Shown here: positions 14,286 to 22,877 of the stretch, piece after piece | Layout of the letters: each line of letters opens with the position of its first letter | How positions within the stretch are numbered: the stretch's first letter is position 1 | NCBI RefSeq assembly: GCF_001577835.2 | Contig: NC_029525.1 | Location: 17,916,731 to 17,980,730 of the forward strand | DNA from: Coturnix japonica | Lineage: Eukaryota; Chordata; Aves; Galliformes; Phasianidae | Length of the DNA: 64,000 nucleotides | Direction of reading: 5' to 3' | Notes under the pieces: generated by a model | Seen by the model: the letters and a program-made list of their open reading frames with translations, nothing else | The model's database searches: none | Told to the model about the DNA's origin: nothing | Program-made: the position numbers and the translations under genes

Positions 14286-14725
14286 ACTGCTGGCTGTGGG
14301 TCTCAGGGATCGCAGCAGGAACTGCACCTCAACCAGCAGGAAAACAAAGTAAAACATCCTGAACCTGACGATAAAACGAGCAGAATTAATTGGCTCCTAC
14401 ACGCTACAGAGAACCCATTGTTTGTCGTCTTTGGTTCCAATCTGATCAGCTTGTTTCTGTTTTCCAGCTTAGTGATGAGGTTTAAGCCCAGCTCCTGTTT
14501 AACAAGCTCCAAGAGAGCAGAACCCAATAGAGAGAATAAGAACCGAATATCTGTGCTCTGCTCAGTTATGGATTCCTTCCCACGCTCATACAGAGCAGCC
14601 GTGGGGACGAGGCCTTCCCTGGAGCTCAGGGCTGCCATGGTGGGTGATGAAGCTCTGCTCCCCAACAGCAGCACACAGAAAGAACAGGGTCCAAAGGGCG
14701 CTGTGGTGAAGTCCTCACAATAGTG
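14286..14725. other. Intergenic gap between converging SPG11 and EIF3J
   Basis: The two genes are tail to tail. Their poly(A) hexamers (14259 on +, 14734 on -) are about 465 bp apart. The gap has no recognisable gene or repeat. Long open frames on both strands here show no resemblance to a known protein. Confidence 0.7.
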
Positions 14726-15608
14726 ATTTTTATTAAATTAGTTGCTTTATAAAACATTGCGGATGTCGTAATTGTTAACGTAACAATTTGCCCCACTGTA
14801 GTAACTGCTGCAGTTTGCTAAGCAAGTTGTTTGTTTTTAAATGAAAGAAAATAGCCGAGTCATGAAAGAGCAACCGCAGCCCAGGAGACCAAAGTCGTGT
14901 TTGGTTTTTTACACCGAAACCAGGCAGTAACTGTTAAAGGGCCCGACCCGGCCAGCGGCACCGGCAGAAATGCAGACGAATGGAAACTCACCATCATGGC
15001 GTGAGTTTTGGTTTTGTTTTTCCCAAACCTGGAGCTCTTTCCCTGCTCTCTCCCAGCGCTGCTGTGTGGACGTCACCCTGTGCAGCCGTGCGACTCCCAC
15101 TCCTGAAGTCAGCAGTTCCCCTTCACAATACACTGAAAACCTCAAGCTCTAAGACAAAGCAACTGTAATACTAAGTGCACACCCATGGCTGCAAACAGCG
15201 TCTGCTCATCAAACAACTCATTCAAGGAGGTTCAGTTAAGGCCGTGTCGTACAAGAGGGCCGGTAATACTCGGCCTCTTTGAAATTCATTTCCAATTTGG
15301 TGGCTGTCTGTGAAATCAAACAGCCATTTCTGGGAGCAGAATTCGGTGATTTGGGTTTGTGGGTTTTTGGGTTGTTCCTTTTATTTTTTTTTTCCCCTGT
15401 AATTTTGGAGCTTTTGAGCTGCTTCCTTCCAGCGCCTCGAGCACAGAACAGGGAGGGCAGCACTTGGGCACCGCCTGCCGCGCCGAGCCACCAGCACAGA
15501 GACTGCAACCTTGATAACAGCATTTGGCAGAATTTAAAGAAAGAGAAGTTGTGCTACATGTTTAAGGGGTTATGGGCAACAGAAAGACAACAGAAGGGGA
15601 GATAAATG
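14715..15608 (-). other. EIF3J: EIF3J 3'UTR
   Basis: The untranslated tail runs from the TGA at 15609-15611 to just past the AATAAA at 14729-14734. It contains a T-rich tract on the + strand near 15378-15395 and no recognisable repeat. The exact cleavage site is inferred. Confidence 0.7.
14729..14734 (-). terminator. EIF3J poly(A) signal (AATAAA on -)
   Basis: TTTATT on the + strand reads AATAAA on the - strand, downstream of the EIF3J stop. It defines a 3'UTR of about 0.9 kb. Confidence 0.7.
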
Positions 15609-18600
15609 TCACATGAAGTCTTCAAACTCTTGTACGTATTCTCCATCGTATCCTCCATAATCAGCCAGGTCATCTTTCATAGTAGCCTTTAATCCACCTC
15701 CAGGCACAACACCTTTTTTCTTCTTTTTGGCTTTACTCTGCTTGAAAAGGAAGGAGAGTGGATTTAGTGACACAGCCACAGCAGTCTGTCCTCCTTCTGA
15801 TTAGACAGAGCCCAGAGGAGCAAATACCTGCATTGCTGTTCCACTACGAACCCGTCCTCTAACCTGATTTAACACTCCGAAAAATGCATTGCTAGTGATA
15901 TCTTCAATTTCATTGCTGTCTATACAGCTCAACTCATTATTGAATCTCCACCAACCCGAGGTTTTAAATCTATTCTCCAAAACCTACTGTTATGTTCTGT
16001 ACCACATAAGCATCTGTTAAGCTATTATCTCACCTCATTTTCATGTCTATGCAGCCATTGCTCCTTCCATTGCCAGAGCACAGGAACACCCCAACCGTCA
16101 GCTATTCCAAACCCCAGCAACAAACTCGGCCTAAGGCTGCAGTTGTTCTGCTGTCCTGATGCTGTAGCCCTGCTGCCCTGTGATGCCTTGACTTGGGCCT
16201 CTTCACTGCCATGACAGCACCATGTGAACACACAGCTCAGCTCCAGTCTACCAGCCAAGGCTTTGGCCTGTGCTCTGACTTAATAGAACTCCTGCTGACC
16301 TCACACATATAAGGGTGTTTTAGATCAGTATCCAGGACTACAACGTCACCTACTGTCACACACAACCCCAGCAGCAGTTCAGGTCAGCGCTGGACCTGCT
16401 GTGCAGTGCAGGCATTGAGCACCTTCAGCAGGAGCTGCCTCAGCTGCATCCAGCTGTGGGATTGTGTCTCACCTTCTCCTGTTTCTGTTTTTCACTGCAT
16501 AGTACCGTCAATGAATTCGTGATCTTCTTCAAATCATCAATTTCCACTACAGAGAAAAGAAAAAAAGAGATTCCTCATCAACTTTGTGCTCACATACCCT
16601 CCCATCATCACAGTCCTCTCATGACTGTAGAGGTATGAGACGGATGGTGCAGAAGGGAAGGGTGCAAATTAAGAGCTGGCGCACACAGTCTTAACAGGGA
16701 GACACTCAACCAACTGGAGCAACGTGACTATGCAGTACAGTACAATATCGACTGTTTCAGACACCAAAAGGAGCAGCACAGTGTCAATACTGAATTGCCC
16801 AGTGAGTCCCTCACTTCAGCTCTGGGACCGTACAGCACTGCTGCAGGCAGCCCTGTGTGTGCACAGCCTTACACAGCACCGAGCCACCCCGCAGCTGAAG
16901 GGCAGAGTGAGCAAAGCACAGCAGAAGGGCTCACACAACAAACCCAGCTGCTGCAGCCAACCAGAGCAGGGACACGGGGCTGTAAGTTACTTTATCTCTG
17001 TACGGTCACATGCTGAATTCCAGAGCAATTAATCTCGCAGTCCCTGAATTACAAGATCTCACTCTTAGAACAGTCCTCCCAGCAGAGCTGCTGCCATTAC
17101 CCGGCTCAGAGAAACGTTTGTGTTCCAGAAACTGCTTCAAGACAGACCGGTGAGATGGAGAGCAGCACGAAGAGCTGCAGCTCTAAGTGCCTGTTTGTAA
17201 GTGACTGCAGGAAGACACAAATGTGCTCCACAGAGCACGGGCTGGGATGGAACCTCACACTGACACTCAGCTCAGCACCAGCTGCACACTGATCTCAGTT
17301 TCAGCTCATAGCACACCCTCAAGGTCACACCTGCTGCAGTCCTGGCAGTGGCTGAGGAGCTCCTCAATGTACTTACATGAAATACAAACGTCTCGAACTA
17401 ACGCTTCCAAGAAGCTGGCGTAATGTAAGGACTTCTCATACTGCGTGATTTTCTCTTTTAGTAGCTTGCCAAATTCCGTAAAGTCATCTTTTGAAGAGGG
17501 ATTCATGGCATCTATTCCACAAGTGTTATTTACACCTGCGAGGGAAGGCACACGGTTACAACGCATTGGCTGCGGGCTCTGAAAGATGACACCAGAGCAA
17601 AACCCATTCAGTTGTCCCTGTCTCATCAAGCACCGCCAAACCAAACTTCCTCCAACCCCCGTCCTCTGCAAACAAATCACGGCCACGTTAACAACCCGCA
17701 GGGCCACAGACTCACTGTGCTCTGGGCAGTGCTGGCTGCAGAGCCCTCCTTCCTTTAACAGAGAGTTCTAAACGAGTCCCTCTGTGCAGAATCCCCCTGG
17801 TTCTTTGCACCCCAGCAGTGCCCTGCAGGCCTGCACACAGCTGACAGCTCTGCCATGGCACAGCACACACTCACCAAACGTTTCTTTTGCTAACTCCAGG
17901 TCTGACTCCTCTTGCAATTTCTTTAGTCGTAGTTTGTCTGCTAACTGTTCTTCTGGTGTAAGTTCTTTATGTTCCTCTGGAGCCTCTAACTGCATTTAAA
18001 ACAAAACGAACACCCGGTAACAGGGGAACATCACACTGAGGGGAGCTTACAAGAAACCACGTTTATTCCAGTGCCATCTGAGAACCTTCTGTGTGAAGTC
18101 AGAGCTCCAAGTGTGCACAGCCCCAACAACCATCCCAATTAATCATAACAACGCCAACTGTTTAATTTCTCTGTAATTTAACTGAGTTATGGAAATGACA
18201 CATCCATTCCTTCAGCACACACACAGTCACAGAATGGCTCAGGTTGGATGGGAGCAAAAGGATCGTGAAGCTCCAACCCCCCCCCACCAACAGGGCCACC
18301 AACCTCTGTATCTCAAAGCAGACGGGGCAGCCCAGGGCCCTGAACAGCTCCAGGACCATTGAAGACACAGCTCTCACAAAGGATGCTGTCTGCACTACTG
18401 CACTGCCCTGGGAGCACAGGCTGCCCTTCAAAGCTCATTGTCCCAGGGTGGACAATTACCTCTTTCCCCCCTGATCCCCGCAGTGAGACCTGACCCTGGT
18501 GTCCCTCCCTTTCCCCTCAGACAGCCCAGACCTTATTATCACCACCAGCCCCATGTGCACAGCACACAGCTGACATTCAATTCAGCCCACCAGCCCAGGA

Positions 18601-21600
18601 TCCCCACAGCTCCTGCTCAGCCCCCACACACAACCCACAACCAACACAGCTCCACATTCCCCAGCCCACAAAGCAACAGGAATTACCCTTTTTTTCAGCT
18701 CCTCTTGCTTTTTCTTCTGTTGTTTTTCTTTTTCTTTTATCTTTTCTGCTATTTTCTTTTTTTCTGACACTTTGGGCTCTGTAAATTGAACAAAACAGCT
18801 CCTGAGATCCCACAGTGTTTCTGAGTAACCAGGAAAACAGAAATCAAAGAGAGCAGCAGAGCTGAGCTGGCAGCACTGATGGGGGGCAGAGGCCACACTG
18901 TGTCAAGGCCCAAACCAGCCCTACAAGGGCAGACAGACAAAAGCAGCGGGAGCTGCACACACTGAGGTCGCTCCTGGTCAGCCTCACCTTGTTTCACCTC
19001 CGTCTCCTTGACTTCCTCCTCTTCCTCCTCATCATCCCAGTTATCCTACAAAGGAAGTCTTCATTAAGACACATGTTGATGCTTTTACGTATTTCTACTT
19101 GGCAAACGCAGAGGACAGCAGCTTTCATACGGCCTTTTTAAATGCTCTCAAATCCATTCATTTGAGTTAGGAAGTGGGGAGTTGAGCTGTTGGAGCTGTA
19201 AAATAAGGGCTCTGACCTGGGAGCTGAGCACAGTGCCGTCAGCTGTGCAGCCCCCTCCCAACAATTAGCTGGGTATCATTAATGGACACGTGTTCTTCCC
19301 CTGGTGCCCCTCCAGGTCCCACTGATGCCCTCTGTGTACAGATCAGCGCTTTGTCACAGCCCTGAAGGTACATGTGGCACCACAAGTTAAAGCCAAGAAA
19401 TGGCCCAGGAATCTACTTTGAGTTACCAGCACGAGTGGAACCTGTAAGCTTAAGAGCTCACCTTTGGCAGGGCCTGGTCTGCACAGAAGCCACGCAGGCC
19501 ATGCACACGTTATGGGTGAGCTTTACAACCACAATCCCCAGCTGGGCCTCAGAGCAGAAACGTGAGCACTCAGAGCAGCCATTTACCCGGAGGAGGAACG
19601 CGGCGTCACAGCGCATCCCCACAGCTCCCCTGGGCCAACCCGCACCTGTGGCAGAGCCGGCTTCCATCCACATTCCAGGAGGCTGACTTGAATCTGCAGC
19701 AGCGCTCATTCAGCTCGTATCTAATTAAACCTGTTACACCCATTTCTTAAACAGCCATTCTCAGCACTGCTGTGCTCGGTGCCCAGCCTGCACGGAGGGG
19801 TTTAGATCGAGCACACAGAGCAGGAGGGCAGCGAGTACCAACGGGGCTGCAGGAAGCGACCGCCTCCTCCAACAACTGCTGCCTTCAGATGGGAACAACC
19901 CGCCCCAAAGCTGCTCCAAGCACCTGTCAGCACTGCAGGAGTGAGTGAGCAGGGGTGAGTGTGCAAGGGGTGAGTGTGCAAGGGGTGAGTGTGCAGCAGC
20001 TGCTCCCACCGCTGCAGCTGGAGCAGGAGCTGAGCCCCATCTCTCCTCCTCCAGCACTGACACTGAGCCAGGGCACAGCCTCCAACCAAGAGCTGCCCAG
20101 GGATAAATAGAGCGAACCCTGTTGGCACCAGGCCTGTCTGCTGGGCAAGCTGTGCCCGGTAACAGCTGAGAGCAGCTGCGTTACCAATGAAGATGATGAT
20201 CTGAAACCCGGGGAAGTCAATGTTTCCTGAACTCTGGGGTTACTTTAAGATCAAAACAACTGCAAAACAAACTACAGGATCCGAGTATGTAGGAAACAAA
20301 GCAAGAACATGAACACGCAAAACACCGCGCTCACATCTTTCCCTTATATCCATACTCCAAGGCTGACCCTGGCAAACAAGGAGCTCCAGTATCCACCTCC
20401 CAGGCTCAGCCCTGAGATCTCCAGCATTTAAACAACGAGCAAATGGAAATGAAACACTCCTATCTGCCATCCAGCCCTCAGCTCCAGGTGCAGCTCTGGT
20501 ACTAATAGTGTGACCCCGAGAAAGGGGGAGGAAGCCAAACTGCTGCACACGGGGAGCTGCTCCTTTATGACAGCAGAGCTGTCCCTATGAGCACCACCCC
20601 ACAGAGCAGTTCTCCTGGACACGCTGGATACCAGGAAGGTTCCTCACTTCCAAAGGAAGGCAGAAAAGCAAACTTCACCAGCGCTCTGTATGTGTTCTAT
20701 ATAAACACACACAGGTACGCACACACTGCAGCCAGTGTCACATACGTGCATCCAGTGACGCTGTAACCACGCTGCTCACAGAGATACCCCCACTCACCTT
20801 GTGTGCTGTAATGCCACAGCAGTGATAACCACAGGGTGTGGTGTCACTGTGCTTCAGAAGCAGAACAGACAGCTCCTAACTCACACAAGTATCTCTTTAT
20901 AAAGGGAACGCTCTCACACTGCCCACAGAAGGAATTCCACCCTAAGCTCCAATGGTGCTGGTGGTTCCAATATCCTCCAAACAGCGGCACAGCCCGACCC
21001 AGCCGAGCACTGAGCCCTCACCCAGCACCGTGCAGGGCTTCACCCAGCGACCACAACGTGGCGACCAGGCGACACCCCGAGCTGCACCGCTGCGTGTCAC
21101 AGCCCCGACAGCAGCTGGACCGGCCACAAAACGCTGCTGTGAGCTTCGGCTCCTTCCATCCCGATCCCACCCACACGTGCTGCCCGGCTGCTGTGCACAC
21201 AGAGCTCCGTGCTGGGAGCACAGCGGGGCCAGGCGGCAGGAGACTCGCTGTAATGCAGCCCCTCGTTGTAATGCAGCCCCTCGCTGTAGTGCATTCACTC
21301 GCTGTAGTTCAGTCACTCGCTGTAGCTCAGTCACTCGCTGTATCGCAGCCCGGCTCCATCCTCCCGCCTCCACGTGCTGCAGCGCCTCAAACCCCCCATC
21401 CCAGCGCTGCTCCGTCAGCCCGTGGCCGCCATCCCGCCCTGCAGCCCCGCTCGGTTCTGGCAGCACCGTGACACCCCCCGCAGCTCCGGCTCCTCCCCGC
21501 CCGGCTCCCCGTACCCGCTCCCGGCCCGACTCCGCTCCCCGTGGCCCAGCGGTACCGGACCGCGCCAGGAGCCGCGTTCGGGCCGTGTCGGCTCCCGGGC

Positions 21601-21930
21601 CCCACAGCGAACAACACCCGACGGCCAACAGCGCATCACGGCCCGGATCCGATCGGAGCGGCCCGACCCGGCGCTGAGTGTCCCGGCCCGACGCACCTTC
21701 ACGTCGTCGTCCTCGTCCTCTCCGGCCCAGCGATCTCCGGCCACCCCCGGCACCAACCGCTTCGCCACCGGCTCCACCACCTCGAAGGTGTCGGCGTCTG
21801 TGTGGGGGGAAGCAGAAAGGACAGCGGGTGAGCGGAGCGAGGACCGGACGGACCGAACGGATGGAACGGATGGAACGGATGGACCGGGTCCAGGCCGACA
21901 CCTACCCCAGGAATCCGCCTCGGCCGCCAT
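15609..21930 (-). CDS. EIF3J: EIF3J, translation initiation factor 3 subunit J (complete, 251 aa)
   Basis: eIF3j (yeast Hcr1) is the loosely held eIF3 subunit. It binds the 40S decoding site, tunes mRNA entry and start-codon choice, and assists ribosome recycling. Coding exons in transcript order: 21906-21930, 21697-21797, 18988-19045, 18687-18778, 17875-17989, 17377-17535, 16473-16546, 15609-15740. They sum to 756 nt, which is 251 codons plus stop. The N-terminus MAAEADSWG matches the human start with a shorter alanine run. An acidic segment (WAGEDEDDDVK, then DNWDDEEEEEEVKE) precedes a Lys/Glu-rich coiled coil (SEKKKIAEKIKEKE). Next come the conserved LTPEEQLADKLRLKKLQ and GIDAMNPSSKDDFTEFGKL blocks. 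The protein ends in a basic run and EYVQEFEDFM. The ATG at 21930 has A at -3 and G at +4. It is convergent with SPG11 and in tandem with CTDSPL2. Confidence 0.97.
15737..15743 (-). promoter_or_regulatory. EIF3J: NAGNAG tandem splice acceptor of the last EIF3J exon
   Basis: On the - strand the acceptor reads AAGCAG. Using the first AG gives ...EK-QSKAK, as in the human protein. Using the second drops one glutamine. Both keep the frame, so a one-residue isoform difference is possible. Confidence 0.65.
18226..18440 (-). repeat. CR1-type LINE 3' fragment in an EIF3J intron
   Basis: The + strand reads TCACAGAATGGCTCAGGTTGG, then GATCGTGAAGCTCCAACC, AGGGCCACCAACCTC and GGCAGCCCAGGGCCCTGAAC. These are hallmarks of the reverse complement of the CR1 3' end. 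It is 5'-truncated and diverged, as most avian CR1 copies are. It lies between the fourth and fifth EIF3J coding exons. Ends are approximate. Confidence 0.78.
19951..19995. repeat. 15-bp tandem repeat, 3 copies
   Basis: AGGGGTGAGTGTGCA repeats three times with no change, inside the second EIF3J intron. A partial unit (GTGAGTGAGC) precedes it. Confidence 0.9.
21244..21350. repeat. 18-bp minisatellite, about 6 units
   Basis: Units of the form TCGCTGTAATGCAGCCCC drift toward TCGCTGTAGTTCAGTCAC along the array. It lies in the second EIF3J intron at the edge of the CpG island. Because 18 is a multiple of 3, every frame stays open and gives a spurious repeat peptide. Confidence 0.88.
21906..21930 (-). 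CDS. EIF3J: EIF3J first coding exon and start codon
   Basis: The start ATG lies in AAGATGGCGGC, which is both a strong Kozak context and a YY1-type element. The exon codes eight residues plus one base and ends in TGGG|GTAGG. Three upstream ATGs, at 21996, 22026 and 22059, are in the same frame with no stop between. The true start is taken here because MAAEADSW aligns with the human N-terminus. Confidence 0.9.
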
Positions 21931-22103
21931 CTTGCCGCGGGAGCGCGGCGCGAGCTGACTCAGCCGCAGCTCAGCGCACGGCGCGCGGGGCACCATGGGA
22001 GCACGGCCCGCCCCTGCGGCCGCCATCTTGGGAGGGATGAGGTGGGGCCGAGCCGCCATCTTGGGAGGGGTGAGGTGACGGCACCGCCGCCATCTTGGGA
22101 GGG
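21923..22103. promoter_or_regulatory. Four YY1-type GCCGCCATCTTG sites
   Basis: Sites are at 21923-21934 (over the EIF3J start codon), 22019-22036, 22052-22069 and 22086-22103. The last three share an 18-base identical core that continues into GGAGGG, spaced 33 and 34 bp apart. GCCATCTTG is the classic YY1 motif at TATA-less promoters. Binding is inferred. Confidence 0.7.
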
Positions 22104-22160
22104 CTGACAGGCCGCTCCCCCCGGCGGGGCGGGGCCGGGCCGGGCGCCGTGCGGTACAAC

Positions 22161-22220
22161 GGGCCGTGCCGGGGCTGGACGGGCCGTGCCGGGGCTGGAC
22201 GGGCCGTGCCGGGGCTGTCC
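22161..22220. repeat. 20-bp GC-rich tandem repeat, 3 copies
   Basis: GGGCCGTGCCGGGGCTGGAC occurs three times head to tail, with the last copy ending GTCC. It is just upstream of the EIF3J promoter sites. Confidence 0.9.
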
Positions 22221-22408
22221 CGGCCCGCTGTGCTCGGGTGGGCGGTTCGGTGCTGGGTAGGACGGGGATCACCTCAGGAACACGGGGCAGAAACGCAGCT
22301 GAGGCGGCTGGAAGTGCCGGCGTTGGGCCGGGCAGCCCCTGGGCTGCACAGTGGAGCTGGCAGGGCTCAGAGCTACAGACCATCACAGCGTCAACCGGAG
22401 TATAAATA

Positions 22409-22414
22409 TTTAAT
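22409..22414 (-). terminator. Candidate distal CTDSPL2 poly(A) signal (ATTAAA on -)
   Basis: TTTAAT on + reads ATTAAA on -. Other candidates on the - strand are AATAAA at 22677-22682 and 24907-24912, so more than one 3' end is likely. The choice among them is not decidable here. Confidence 0.45.
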
Positions 22415-22822
22415 AGAAATCTGTAGGATTCGATATCCTGAAACCACAGCAGAAAAAAACCACAGCTCTGTAGGACGTTGGTTCTCTCCCATTTGTATTT
22501 TACAAGGTTCAGCCTATCGGTACAATGACATCTTTGCAAGTATAAAAAAAATAAAGCAAAACAGTATTACATTACACAGTCAAGACAACCCAAATAGTGA
22601 TGTGCGTAACAGAACCTGTACAAGGCAATCCTTGCCGAGCCTTCCTTGCTTCCAAACAAAGAAGTTGCTTTTTTTTTTTATTAATTTATATAGATCTTTT
22701 TGTACAAAATAATGACAACTAGCTAAGAAAACAACGCACCTATGCTACTTCTCATCAGCCATTTAGCAACTTGTGAACCATTCTCTTTAAGCACCCACAA
22801 CCCAAGGTGCGGATCTGCAGCG

Positions 22823-22877
22823 ACGCGGTGGCTCAGCCCTTAGAGCACAGCCTGACTCTCATCGTTCGATTCCACCT
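22823..22877 (+). repeat. tRNA-like segment, possible SINE head relic
   Basis: GGTGGCTCAGCCCTTAGAGCAC resembles an RNA polymerase III A box and D arm, with GCTC able to pair with GAGC. Seventeen bases later CGTTCGATTCC matches a B box. The gap is shorter than in a working tRNA and no anticodon arm can be drawn. The TTAGAGCAC...GACTC...GTTCGATTCC order is like the tRNA head of MIR-type SINEs. A chance match remains possible. Confidence 0.4.

Larger units (their letters stand above)
20950..22330. promoter_or_regulatory. CpG island and EIF3J promoter
   Basis: This is a GC- and CpG-dense stretch over EIF3J coding exons 1-2 and the upstream sequence. No TATA box is apparent. The transcription start must lie upstream (higher coordinate) of 21930, probably within about 200 bp. 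The precise site cannot be read from sequence. Confidence 0.75.

Noticed and set aside
20942-21901. Open frame of about 320 codons on the - strand with a repeated Leu-Gln-Arg-Val peptide
   Set aside because: The repeat peptide comes from the 18-bp minisatellite in an EIF3J intron, and the frame is not the EIF3J frame at exon 2.
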